Below are positions 8,218 through 17,514 of a stretch of 64,000 nucleotides of DNA, piece after piece. This DNA comes from Planctomycetaceae bacterium (lineage in GTDB: Bacteria; Planctomycetota; Planctomycetia; Planctomycetales; Planctomycetaceae), in NCBI GenBank assembly GCA_014762625.1, contig JABURQ010000034.1, forward strand, positions 27,397 through 91,396. The letters are read 5' to 3'. A model generated the notes under the pieces. The model searched no databases and was not told the DNA's origin. It saw nothing but the letters and a program-made list of their open reading frames with translations. Position numbers and translations under genes: made by a program. The first letter of the stretch is position 1. Each line of letters begins with the position of its first letter.

Positions 8218-10509
8218 TCAATTCTCCGAAATCGCTTCATCGAGATTCAGAATGGTATTGGTGACGAGCGTGTAAGCGGCGAGTTCGACCGGATCGAGCT
8301 GGGGATCGTTCGGTTTCTCACCGATGGTCAACAATTTCTTGGCTGACTGTGGGGTCTCAGAAAACTCGTTCCGATATTGCTCCAGGTCGGAAACGAGGAC
8401 CGATAATTCGTCCGCTTCGGGGCGACGACTTGTGACCATCCGGAAAGCGTTTGCAAGTCGCTCTTTCGGCGTGAGAGCCTCCTGTTTCGAGACTCTTTCG
8501 GCCAGATGGCGCGCGGCTTCCACAAACGTCACATTGTTCATCAACGTGAGCGCCTGCAGCGGAGTTGTCGTATAGTCCGACCGGACGATGCAGGTCTCTC
8601 GGGCGGCGGCGTTGAAGGTCATCATCGTCGGGGGTGGAACCGTTCGTCGCCAGTAGGTGTAAAGGCTGCGGCGATAGAGAGCCTCCCCTGTGTCCTGTTT
8701 GTATTTGGCGTTGGAGATACTGCTCCAGATTCCCGGCGGCATATACGGTTTGACCGAAGGGCCGCCCACTTTCTCATTCAGCAATCCGCTCGTAAACAGG
8801 ACTGAGTCCCGAACGGCGTTCGGCGACAGCCGTTTCCGCGGCCCCCGCGCGAGCAAACGGTTTTCCGGATCGCGCTCCTGCAATTCCGGTGATGAAAATG
8901 AGCGTTGACGGTAGGTGGCGCTGGTCACGATCAGCCGCTGCAGCGCTTTCACATCCCAGCCGCTGTTGACGAATTCTGTCGCCAGCCAATCGAGTAACTT
9001 CGGATGACTGGGATACTCCCCCTGCACGCCGAAGTTCTCACTCGTTTTGACAATGCCGATTCCGAAGTAGTGTTGCCAGAATCGATTGACGGTCACTCGG
9101 GCCGTCAAAGGGTTCTCAGGGGAGGTCAACCAATAAGCGAGCCCCAGTCGATTATCGGGCCACTCGTCGTTCCAGCCTCCGAGAGCCGGCGGAGTTGCGG
9201 GCTGTAAGGACTCGGAGGTGTCGGGTTGATCGTACTGCCCCCGTTCCAATCGATAAGTTGTCCGCGGTGTTTCGAGTTCGTGCAGCACCATGACGGTGTC
9301 GGGGGCTCCCGGTTGCGGTCGGGGGACGGAAGTCTGGCTGATTTTGACTTTCGGAGACTCGGGAACGACATACTCGCGTTCCTCCCCCGAAAGGTGGGGC
9401 CAGTTTTTGGGGACCTTGATGAAAGGAGGGCTGTTGCCGTTATTGGGCCCGAGGCCGGCTTCGTCGATGTTGTTGAAAAAGGCAAACAGACGGTAAAAAT
9501 CTTTCTGTTTGATGGGGTCGTATTTGTGGTCGTGACATTTCGAGCAATTCAGCGTCAAACCGAGAAACACGGTCCCCGTCGTTTCCACCCGGTCCGCCAC
9601 ATACTCCACGATCCATTCGTCGGGGATCGAACCTCCCTCCGAATTGATCCGATGGTTCCGGTTGAATCCGGTCGCGACTTGCGTCATGAAATCGCGGTCG
9701 GGAAGTAAATCGCCGGCCATCTGTTCGAGGATGAACTGATCGAAAGGCATGTTGTTGTTGAGTGACTGAATCAACCAGTCCCGCCAAACCCACATGTAGC
9801 GGAGACGGTCGTTCTGATAACCGTCCGTGTCGGCATAACGTGAGGCCTCCAGCCAATCCAGCGCCATGTGCTCGCCGTATCGAGGGGAATTCAGCAGACG
9901 GTCAACGGCTCTCTCGTAGGCATTTTCAGAAGAGTCATTCAGAAAGGCATCGAGTTCCTCCAAAGTTGGCGGGAGACCGGTCAGGTCGAAACTGACTCGC
10001 CTTAACAAAGTTGCTTTGTCCGCTTCGGGAGAGACCGGCAATCCTTCCCGTTCCAATCTTGCCAGCACAAAATAATCGATCCCGTTCTTCGGCCAGTCTC
10101 GGTCTTTCACAACCGGTAAATCGGGACGAGTCGGCGGTATGAACGCCCAGTGGCGATCGTCTTGCGGCCAGTCCGCCTCCTCTTTGAGCCATTGCTGTAA
10201 TTTCTTGCGATCGCCCGGTCGTAAGCGGCGTTTGGAATCGGGGGGCGGCATCTGCACGTAAGGATCGTCACTCGTCAATCGTTCCAGCATGGTTCCCGAT
10301 TTCAGGATCCCGGCTTCCATTGCGGCGTCCCGGTCATCGAGTCGCAAATCGGCTTCTCGCGCCTTGGCATCGGGACCGTGACAGTGATAACAGGCATCGG
10401 AAAGAATGGGCCGAATGTCTCTGGTGTAATCTAGAGTTTTGTCTTCTGCCTGGAGTGCCGAAGACGTTATCAGAACTGCGACGAGAAGTATGTGTTTGAG
10501 TGGTTTCAT
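8218..10509 (-). CDS. PSCyt1-DUF1549-DUF1553 secreted cytochrome-like protein
   Basis: The 763-aa protein starts with a Sec signal (MKPLKHILLVAVLITSSALQAED). A planctomycete-type cytochrome segment follows, with CYHCHGPDAKAREADLRLD near residue 41 (CxxCH haem c site), then DUF1549 with a second CSKCHDHKYDPI near 323, and DUF1553 in the C-terminal half (GLAYWLTSPENPLTARVTVNRFW, RKRLSPNAVRDS). This is the canonical first gene of the DUF1553-DUF1501 operons. It probably sits in the periplasm as a c-type haem protein; the electron partner and substrate are unknown. The gene is complete and of usual length. Confidence 0.94.
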   Translation of the reverse strand: MKPLKHILLVAVLITSSALQAEDKTLDYTRDIRPILSDACYHCHGPDAKAREADLRLDDRDAAMEAGILKSGTMLERLTSDDPYVQMPPPDSKRRLRPGDRKKLQQWLKEEADWPQDDRHWAFIPPTRPDLPVVKDRDWPKNGIDYFVLARLEREGLPVSPEADKATLLRRVSFDLTGLPPTLEELDAFLNDSSENAYERAVDRLLNSPRYGEHMALDWLEASRYADTDGYQNDRLRYMWVWRDWLIQSLNNNMPFDQFILEQMAGDLLPDRDFMTQVATGFNRNHRINSEGGSIPDEWIVEYVADRVETTGTVFLGLTLNCSKCHDHKYDPIKQKDFYRLFAFFNNIDEAGLGPNNGNSPPFIKVPKNWPHLSGEEREYVVPESPKVKISQTSVPRPQPGAPDTVMVLHELETPRTTYRLERGQYDQPDTSESLQPATPPALGGWNDEWPDNRLGLAYWLTSPENPLTARVTVNRFWQHYFGIGIVKTSENFGVQGEYPSHPKLLDWLATEFVNSGWDVKALQRLIVTSATYRQRSFSSPELQERDPENRLLARGPRKRLSPNAVRDSVLFTSGLLNEKVGGPSVKPYMPPGIWSSISNAKYKQDTGEALYRRSLYTYWRRTVPPPTMMTFNAAARETCIVRSDYTTTPLQALTLMNNVTFVEAARHLAERVSKQEALTPKERLANAFRMVTSRRPEADELSVLVSDLEQYRNEFSETPQSAKKLLTIGEKPNDPQLDPVELAAYTLVTNTILNLDEAISEN

Positions 10510-10875
10510 GGTTGGGTTGATTCATCTGGAATATGTCTGCTCACAGCTTTGATCTTTAATGAGTATACCGCATTCGGACTCCGGATTCGAAAACGGACCC
10601 ACTGATTCGGGAGGCTTCTCCCGCTGACGACATCAGGAAACGCATATTGTGAGCGAATGATGCCCGAAATGAAGCCCACAGACTGACCTGGGGGGCAACA
10701 AAGAGCAAGATCGCCTGGATCCTTCTGTTGGTCGTGATATAGGAAAAATTCGCCTGGCGACGGCAGGATCTGATATGCTGGAATGCGTCTTTTCCTTCGA
10801 CTTTCGTCACTGAATGGAATTTTGCAACGGATTCCCGAAGTTTCTTCGTCCACAAACAACAGAGGTCGTTTCCAT
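10510..10875. other. Divergent intergenic region, no gene seen
   Basis: This 366-bp spacer separates two divergent operons (leftward DUF1553/DUF1501 and rightward DUF1592/DUF1552/ankyrin) and so should hold both promoters. I could not identify a convincing -35/-10 pair or operator. The short track ORFs on the minus strand here show no family features. Confidence 0.5.
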
Positions 10876-13269
10876 ATGATTCAGCGAATCGCATCAATCG
10901 CTCTGATGCTCGGTTTGATTTCGCTCGCTGTTCGCGCGGAAAACAATCCGCAAAGTGAAACGCTTGCCCCCGTCAAGTCAGTAGAGCATTCCTCTATATT
11001 GACGCTCGTCGAACAGTATTGTTTCGATTGTCATAGCGGAAACGAGCCTTCCGCCGGATTCGACTTGGCCGAGTTGATGAGCGCTCCGGTGACGAGTTCT
11101 ACCGACGATTGGGAAAAAGTTGTCAAAAAGTTAAGGGGCCATCAGATGCCACCCGCCGAGGCTCTGCAGCCACAGGAATCTGAACGTCAATCGGCCTTGA
11201 AGGATCTGGAACGGATTTTAGATCAACATGCCAAAGAACATCCTCAACCGGGGAGAACGGAGACCTTCCGCCGATTGACCCGTTATGAATACAAAAACGC
11301 GATCCGCGATTTGCTCGGCTTGAATATCGACGTGGAGGCGTTGCTGCCCGCCGATGAAGTGAGTCACGGATTCGATAACGTCACCGTCGGAGAACTCTCT
11401 CCCACGCTCCTCAATCGATACATCACCGCCGCGCAGAAAATCAGTCGGCTGGCGGTGGGACGCGCTCCCCAGTCCCCCGGAGGAAAAACTTATCGCGTGC
11501 GCCCCGACGTCACCCAGGAACAGCGTATGCCCGGCCTCCCCTTTGGAACGCGGGGGGGGACTTCGGTGACGCATTTCTTTCCGGTGGACGGCGTCTTTGA
11601 GATTCGTGTCCGCCTGGCGCGAGATCGCAATGAAGCGGTCGAAGGTTTGCGCGAACCACACGAGATGGAATTCCTGTTGGATCGGAAAACCTTGAAGTCG
11701 TTCACGGTCGAGCCTCCCAACGGCAAATCTTCCGGAGACGGTTATCAACAGTCTTCACACGCGAACGTCGATCGGCATCTGGTGGCGAGGGTTCAGGTCT
11801 CCGCCGGTGACCACGATGTCGCGGCCACGTTTTTGAAGCTTCCGAGTTCGCTGCTGGTGACAAAGCGACAACCTCTCAACGTGCATTACAACATGTACCG
11901 CCATCCGCGATTGACGCCCGCCATTTATCAACTTTCGATTAACGGTCCGTTTGAAGTGAACGGTCCGGGAGAGACTCCCAGTCGTCGGAAAATCTTTTCC
12001 TGCCGTCCCGAGACTCCGAAACAGGCAGAAAACTGTGCCCGAAAGATTCTTTCGCGATTGATGCGGGTGGCGATTCGCCGACCGACGACTGAAGAAGATC
12101 TCGAACGACCGATGACATTGTTCCGCGAGACGTTTGGCGAGGAAGGGTTTGAAGCGGGGATCGAAATGGCGCTGAGTTCCATTCTCGTTCATCCCGAGTT
12201 TCTGTTTCGGATCGAGGAAACCCCCGACAATGTTCCAGCCGGCACACCCTACACAATCAACGATCTCGAACTGGCATCGCGGCTGTCGTTCTTTCTCTGG
12301 AGCAGTTTGCCGGATGAAGAGCTATTGACGCTTGCCGAACGCGGTCGTCTCTCCGAGCCCTCAGTCCTCGAACAACAGACACTCAGGATGCTCGCCGACG
12401 ACCGGTCTCAGGCGCTCGTCGATAACTTCGCCAGTCAATGGTTGTATTTGCGTAATCTCGAATCGATCACCCCGGACGCCCGGCTCTATCCCGATTTCGG
12501 AGATAATCTGCGACAAGCTTTCCGTCGGGAAACTGAACTCTGTGTGGCGGAGTTGATTCGCGAAGACCGCAGCGTCCTCGAGTTGCTGGACGCAGATTCT
12601 ACCTATTTGAACGAACGACTGGCGAAACATTACGGCATTCCTCACGTCTTCGGGACGTATTTTCGACGTGTGGATTTGGAGGGAGAAAGCCGTCGAGGGG
12701 GACTGTTGCGCCATGGCAGTGTTCTAACAGTAACGTCGTATGCGACACGCACCTCACCCGTGATTCGGGGCAAATGGATTCTCGAAAACCTCCTGGGAAC
12801 TCCACCGCCTCCCCCTCCCCCGAATGTTTCCACGCTTCAGGACAATACCGTTTCCGCCAAGCTACCCGTGAGAGAGCGACTGGCCCAGCATCGGGCCGAC
12901 GCCGCGTGTGCCAGTTGTCATAACCTGATCGACCCGGTCGGGTTTTCTTTGGAGCATTTCGATGCCGTCGGACGTTGGCGCGATCTGGAAAATGGTCGCC
13001 CCGTTGATGCGACGGGTGGTTTACCGGACGGGCGGGAATTCGTCGGTGTTGACGGTCTCGAAGCGGGACTTCTGGAAATGCCGGATGTTTTCGTCGGGAC
13101 AATGACCGAAAAACTGTTAACCTATGCGTTGGGACGCGGCGTGGAGACACACGACGCACCGGCGATTCGAGAGATTGTGCGAAACGCTGCTAAACACGAT
13201 TACCGGTTTTCGTCGATCATTCTAGGAATCGGCAACAGCACACCCTTTCAAATGAGGATGTCGCCATGA
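10876..13269 (+). CDS. PSCyt-DUF1587/DUF1592/DUF1588/DUF1585 cytochrome-like protein
   Basis: I start the gene at ATG 10876 because it gives a clean signal peptide (MIQRIASIALMLGLISLAVRAE); the track start 31 codons earlier has none. The 797-aa protein has an N-terminal cytochrome segment (CFDCHSGNEPSAGFDL near 54), then RLTRYEYKNAIRDLLGL (DUF1587), SRLSFFLWSSLPDEELL (DUF1592), RRGGLLRHGSVLTVTSYATRTSPV (DUF1588) with a second CASCHNLIDPVGF haem-like site, and DUF1585 at the end. This multi-DUF chain is a planctomycete hallmark and always sits next to DUF1552, which follows with a 4-nt ATGA overlap. Probably periplasmic and haem-bearing; molecular role unknown. Confidence 0.94.
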   Translation: MIQRIASIALMLGLISLAVRAENNPQSETLAPVKSVEHSSILTLVEQYCFDCHSGNEPSAGFDLAELMSAPVTSSTDDWEKVVKKLRGHQMPPAEALQPQESERQSALKDLERILDQHAKEHPQPGRTETFRRLTRYEYKNAIRDLLGLNIDVEALLPADEVSHGFDNVTVGELSPTLLNRYITAAQKISRLAVGRAPQSPGGKTYRVRPDVTQEQRMPGLPFGTRGGTSVTHFFPVDGVFEIRVRLARDRNEAVEGLREPHEMEFLLDRKTLKSFTVEPPNGKSSGDGYQQSSHANVDRHLVARVQVSAGDHDVAATFLKLPSSLLVTKRQPLNVHYNMYRHPRLTPAIYQLSINGPFEVNGPGETPSRRKIFSCRPETPKQAENCARKILSRLMRVAIRRPTTEEDLERPMTLFRETFGEEGFEAGIEMALSSILVHPEFLFRIEETPDNVPAGTPYTINDLELASRLSFFLWSSLPDEELLTLAERGRLSEPSVLEQQTLRMLADDRSQALVDNFASQWLYLRNLESITPDARLYPDFGDNLRQAFRRETELCVAELIREDRSVLELLDADSTYLNERLAKHYGIPHVFGTYFRRVDLEGESRRGGLLRHGSVLTVTSYATRTSPVIRGKWILENLLGTPPPPPPPNVSTLQDNTVSAKLPVRERLAQHRADAACASCHNLIDPVGFSLEHFDAVGRWRDLENGRPVDATGGLPDGREFVGVDGLEAGLLEMPDVFVGTMTEKLLTYALGRGVETHDAPAIREIVRNAAKHDYRFSSIILGIGNSTPFQMRMSP

Positions 13270-14615
13270 GTTTTATGAAGAAGGCACTACCGAGACGGAC
13301 GTTCTTGCGGGGAACGGGGACGGCTCTCGCGTTACCGCTTCTCGATGCCATGATCCCCTCCATGACCGCCACGGCTGAGACGGCGGCGAGTCCTGAAAAA
13401 CTGCGTCGTCTTGGATTTGTCTACATGCCGATGGGCTGCGACATTTCGAGTTGGACGCCTCCCGGCGAGAAGAAACTGGATGTCCTTTCGCCCAGTCTGC
13501 GCTCGTTAGAAAAAGTAAAGCAGCATGTAACCGCCGTCTCGAATATGGAGTTACAGAACGCCTATCCGGGAACGCACGCCACCTCGAACTCCTCCTTTCT
13601 CAGTGCCGCGAAAGCCAAGAGAACCGAGAGTACCGATTACTATCTGGGGACGACCGTCGATCAGATCGCCGCGAAACAGATCGGGCAATCGACGCAACTC
13701 CCCTCGCTGGAAATGTCGATGGACCTGTTGTCGGTTGTCGGACAGTGCGACAACGGTTATGCGTGCGTCTATCAGAACAATCTCTCCTGGTCTTCGCCGA
13801 CCACTCCCCTTCCCTCCGAAGCCCATCCCCGTTTGGTCTTCGAAACGCTGTTCGGTGAAGGCGGGAGTGCGGAAGAACGAAAAGCGGCTCTCAAGAAACG
13901 GGCGAGTCTGCTCGATTCATTGACGGGGGAAATTCAGCGACTGCGAAATAAGCTGGGACCGCAGGACCGCCAAACCGTGGAACAATATCTCGATTCGATC
14001 CGCGAAGTCGAACGTCGTATTCAACAGGCGGAAGCCGATTCCACGGAGAATCCTCTCCCTGATCTCGATCGTCCGGTCGGCGTTCCCGCGGCGTACGCGG
14101 AACATGCTCGGCTGATGTTCGACCTGCAATTGCTGGCGCTTCAGGGAGACATCACCCGCGTGATTACCTTCCAGTTGGCTCGGGAAACGAGTAATCGAAC
14201 CTACCCCGAAATTGGCGTGAACGATCCGCATCATCCCCTGACCCATCACGGGAACGATCCGGAAAAAATCGCCAAAGTGGCCAAGATCAATCACTTCCAC
14301 GTCTCGCTGTTTGCCGGGTTTCTGGAGAAATTACAAGCCACCCCTGAGGGAGACGGATCGTTCCTCGATCATTCCCTCTATCTGTACGCCAGCGGGATGG
14401 GGCATCCAAACGTCCACCACCCTACCAACCTCCCGCTTCTGGTCTCCGGAGGTGCCGCCGGCAAGATGCAAGGCGGACGACATATCAAGTTCGAAAAACC
14501 GACGCCGCTGGCCAATCTGCACCTGACGTTATTAAACAAGGTCGGTGTGAAACGGGACTCGTTCGCCGATAGCGAAGGAACCGTGGATGAACTCTTCGAG
14601 CCTCTGGATCTGTGA
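13266..14615 (+). CDS. DUF1552 family protein with twin-arginine leader
   Basis: The start ATG at 13266 overlaps the DUF1592 stop by 4 nt (ATGA). The leader (LPRRTFLRGTGTALALPLLDAM) is a Tat-type signal. The mature protein shows DUF1552 signatures: FVYMPMGCDISSWTP near 55, SLEMSMDLL in the middle and LDHSLYLYASGMGHPNVHH toward the end, where DUF1552 proteins usually carry a GSGMSDGN-like stretch. DUF1552 is distantly related to DUF1501 and is the invariable partner of DUF1592-type proteins. It likely acts outside the cytoplasm with that partner. The gene is full length (449 aa). Confidence 0.92.
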   Translation: MSFMKKALPRRTFLRGTGTALALPLLDAMIPSMTATAETAASPEKLRRLGFVYMPMGCDISSWTPPGEKKLDVLSPSLRSLEKVKQHVTAVSNMELQNAYPGTHATSNSSFLSAAKAKRTESTDYYLGTTVDQIAAKQIGQSTQLPSLEMSMDLLSVVGQCDNGYACVYQNNLSWSSPTTPLPSEAHPRLVFETLFGEGGSAEERKAALKKRASLLDSLTGEIQRLRNKLGPQDRQTVEQYLDSIREVERRIQQAEADSTENPLPDLDRPVGVPAAYAEHARLMFDLQLLALQGDITRVITFQLARETSNRTYPEIGVNDPHHPLTHHGNDPEKIAKVAKINHFHVSLFAGFLEKLQATPEGDGSFLDHSLYLYASGMGHPNVHHPTNLPLLVSGGAAGKMQGGRHIKFEKPTPLANLHLTLLNKVGVKRDSFADSEGTVDELFEPLDL

Positions 14616-14626
14616 TCGTTTTTGAT

Positions 14627-16120
14627 ATGACTTTTGAACGCCGACGATTGAAGTTCTCGCTTCGCATGTTACTGGCCTGCGCGATTTTCTTCTGTGCGGT
14701 TGGCAGAGTCGGCCACGCTGAGGAAAACTCTTCTCCCCTGGCAGACGCCATCCAGAACAAACAATGGAAGCACGCGGAACGATTGCTGCAAAAAGATCTG
14801 GAGGTCAACGTCTCTCAGGCCGACGGGATGACGGCGTTGCATTGGGCGGTTCTGTATGAAAAATCGGAGTTGGTCACTGAGTTGATCGACCGTGGTGCCG
14901 ACGTGAACGCTCGAAATCGCTACGACGTTCCGGTCTTGTACCTCGCCTGTCTGAACGGGAACGGTCAAATCGTTAATTTCTTGTTGAAGAATGGAGCCGA
15001 TCCGCATCACGTGTTACGGGGGGGAGAAACCCTGTTGATGACGGCGGCGAGAACCGGAAAACTCGGTCCGGTGAAGGCGCTGATTGCTCAAAAAGTGGAT
15101 GTCAACGCGAAGGATCGTCGCGGCCAGACTGCCATCATGTGGGCCGCTGCGGAAGGGAACGTCGAGGCTGTCGGCGCCTTGATGGATGCCGGAGCCGATT
15201 ATCGAACTCCGCTTGCTTCCGGTTTTACACCTTTGTTTTTTGCGGTTCGAGAGGGAAAACCGCAGACCGTTTTTCGGTTACTGGATGCCGGTTTGGATGT
15301 GAACGAGCCGATGCAGATCAAGCGAGGATCGGGCAAAGGCCCTCGCCGGAGCACGACGCCTCTGTTACTGGCGGTCGAAAACGGACATTTTGAACTGGCC
15401 GCGAAACTGTTGGAAGCGGGAGCCGATCCCAACGAGAAAAGAACCGGGTACACTCCCCTGCACGCTCTCACCTGGGTCCGCAAACCGCTTCGGGGGGACG
15501 GCGATCCACCTCCCATCGGATCGGGGAAAATGAGCAGTCTCGATTTTGCGCGCGTGCTGATCGACAAAGGAGCCGATGTGAATGCTCGCCACGGAAAGCA
15601 TTCTTCCGGAAATCAACGCTTGAATCTCACGGATGCGACTCCGTTTCTAATGGCGGCGGAGACCGGAGATCTTCCCTACTTGAAATTGCTGTTGGGATTG
15701 GGAGCCGATCCGAAGTTGAAGAACGCCGATCAAGCCACGCCTCTTCTGGCGGCCGCCGGAGTGGGAATTCTCGGGAACGGCGACGAATCCGCAGGCACCG
15801 AAGAAGAGGCGATTGCGACAGTGGACCTGTTACTGAAACTGGGAGCCGATGTGAACGCCGTCGACGACCGCGGGAACTCAGCGATGCACGGCGCGGCGTA
15901 TAAAAGTTGGACGAAGCTCGTCCAGTTTCTCGCCGACAACGGATCCGATATTGAAGTCTGGAATCGTCAGAATCGCTTCAAGAGAACGCCGCTGGAAATT
16001 GCGCAGGGGCATCGTCCGGGGAACTTCCGACCTTCGCCCGAAACGACCGCCGCTATTCTCAAAGTGATGCAAACAGCCGGCGTTGAGCCCTCCTCGGAAA
16101 CCAGTCCCAAAAAAGAGTGA
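14627..16120 (+). CDS. Secreted ankyrin-repeat protein
   Basis: About 497 aa. A signal peptide (LLACAIFFCAVGRVGHAEE) is followed by roughly eight ankyrin repeats recognisable by DGMTALHWAVLYEKSELV, GADVNARN, GQTAIMWAAAEGNVEAV, GADPNEKRTGYTPLHAL and GADVNAVDDRGNSAMHGAA. Ankyrin arrays bind other proteins, so an adaptor role for the DUF1592/DUF1552 products is likely. The operon order DUF1592-DUF1552-ankyrin recurs in planctomycetes. A GTG at 14612 overlapping the DUF1552 stop (GTGA) is an alternative start; ATG 14627 keeps the signal peptide shorter and is my choice. Confidence 0.9.
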   Translation: MTFERRRLKFSLRMLLACAIFFCAVGRVGHAEENSSPLADAIQNKQWKHAERLLQKDLEVNVSQADGMTALHWAVLYEKSELVTELIDRGADVNARNRYDVPVLYLACLNGNGQIVNFLLKNGADPHHVLRGGETLLMTAARTGKLGPVKALIAQKVDVNAKDRRGQTAIMWAAAEGNVEAVGALMDAGADYRTPLASGFTPLFFAVREGKPQTVFRLLDAGLDVNEPMQIKRGSGKGPRRSTTPLLLAVENGHFELAAKLLEAGADPNEKRTGYTPLHALTWVRKPLRGDGDPPPIGSGKMSSLDFARVLIDKGADVNARHGKHSSGNQRLNLTDATPFLMAAETGDLPYLKLLLGLGADPKLKNADQATPLLAAAGVGILGNGDESAGTEEEAIATVDLLLKLGADVNAVDDRGNSAMHGAAYKSWTKLVQFLADNGSDIEVWNRQNRFKRTPLEIAQGHRPGNFRPSPETTAAILKVMQTAGVEPSSETSPKKE

Positions 16121-16149
16121 CGAAACGCTGGTCCAGCGAGCCCAGGCGA

Positions 16150-17475
16150 TCAACTCAAGCCGTCGAGTCGGCCCGTGCTGTCGACGAACTGTTCCGATTC
16201 CACGCCGAGTGCGTGCAGCATCGAGAGGAACAGGTTCGACATCGGCGTCTTCTCGTCGAAATGCAGATATTGATTGTGGTTGAGTCCGAGCTTGCCGCCG
16301 CCCGCCAGAAGAAGCGGATAGTTCTTGTTCTGATGCGTGCGGCTGTTGCTGCTGCCGTACAGAACCAGCGTCCGATCGAGCAGGTTGCCGTCTCCTTCCG
16401 GAGTCTCTTTCAGTCGCGTCAGAAAACGCGCCAGATTCTCGGCGAGGAACTGGTCGAAGCGACCCAGATTTTCCGGTCCGCCCTTTTTGTTCGCCGCGTG
16501 AGCCAGACCGTGCCAGTCCGCTTTCAGTCCCAATACGCCGGGGAACTTCCGGGCGCGTGACGGACCGTAACTTCCGATCTGATAGGTCGAGATACGCGTC
16601 AGGTCGGTCTGAAACGCGAGGAACTGCAGGTCGTAGATGGTTTTCAGATAATCCTTCGGGGCGTTCTCGTCGGCTTCCAGAGCCAACGAGTCCTTGTCGA
16701 CCGAAGGCAACGGCACGTCGAGCCAACTCCGCGAACGGTCGAGATTCTTCTCGACCTGTCGCACGGACGTTTCGTATTCCGAGAGCTTGCGACGGTCGGC
16801 GACTCCCAGTTTCCGCTGTAACGATTTCGATTGATCCCGGACCAGGTCGAGAATACTGGCGGACGATTCGAGTTGCCGACGATCCTGTTTGCTGTTCGCG
16901 GTCTGACCGAACAGCTTGTCGAAGATCTGTTTCGGATCGGAGAGTGCCGGAATCGGTTGACCTTTCTCAGTGTAAGAGAGTGTCGTCGTTCGAGTGCGCG
17001 GGCCGACTCCTCCATCGGTGGAGAGTGTCAGAGACGGCAAACGCGTCTCCTGTCCGATCTGTTTCGCGACCAGTTGATCGAGGGAGATCGTGTTCTGATA
17101 GGTGACGGGAGCCAAGTTATTCGCCGTCAGAAAGGTGTCTCCCGTATCGTGACCGTTCATCGCGCGACAGCGAGGGTGAGACAAGCCCTGAAAGATGCTG
17201 ACATCCTCCATCAGTGGTTCCAGCGGCTTCAACACATTCGAGAGTTGATATTCTTTACCCGCTCCGGTAGGGAACCAGCCCCACGCCCGATCCTCGGAAT
17301 TCTCTTTCGGCATCGCGATACCAAACGGGAACATGATCGCACACATGCGGCGCGGCAACTCTTTGCCGGCCGCAGCGGTTGCGGGGGCACCCATCGCTTC
17401 CATCCACGGTAGCGCGAGACTGACTCCCGCGGCTTTGAGGGCGGTGCGTCGATTGATGTGCCAGGATTTACTCAT
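16150..17475 (-). CDS. DUF1552 family protein with twin-arginine leader
   Basis: The 441-aa protein starts at ATG 17475 (MSKSWHINRRTALKAAGVSLALPW), a Tat-type leader with NRRTALKAAG. DUF1552 features follow: CAIMFPFGIAMPKENS near 45, SIFQGLSHPRC, DTFLTANNL and RTLVLYGSSNSRTHQNKNYPLL near the C-terminus. It is the second gene of a leftward pair whose first gene is the frameshifted DUF1592 gene ending 39 bp upstream. It is a paralogue, not a close copy, of the DUF1552 gene at 13266 and ends 29 bp from the convergent ankyrin gene. Confidence 0.92.
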   Translation of the reverse strand: MSKSWHINRRTALKAAGVSLALPWMEAMGAPATAAAGKELPRRMCAIMFPFGIAMPKENSEDRAWGWFPTGAGKEYQLSNVLKPLEPLMEDVSIFQGLSHPRCRAMNGHDTGDTFLTANNLAPVTYQNTISLDQLVAKQIGQETRLPSLTLSTDGGVGPRTRTTTLSYTEKGQPIPALSDPKQIFDKLFGQTANSKQDRRQLESSASILDLVRDQSKSLQRKLGVADRRKLSEYETSVRQVEKNLDRSRSWLDVPLPSVDKDSLALEADENAPKDYLKTIYDLQFLAFQTDLTRISTYQIGSYGPSRARKFPGVLGLKADWHGLAHAANKKGGPENLGRFDQFLAENLARFLTRLKETPEGDGNLLDRTLVLYGSSNSRTHQNKNYPLLLAGGGKLGLNHNQYLHFDEKTPMSNLFLSMLHALGVESEQFVDSTGRLDGLS

Positions 17476-17514
17476 AATGGACTCTCTGTGAAAAGTTTGG
17501 CTCTGTCGGCGCGA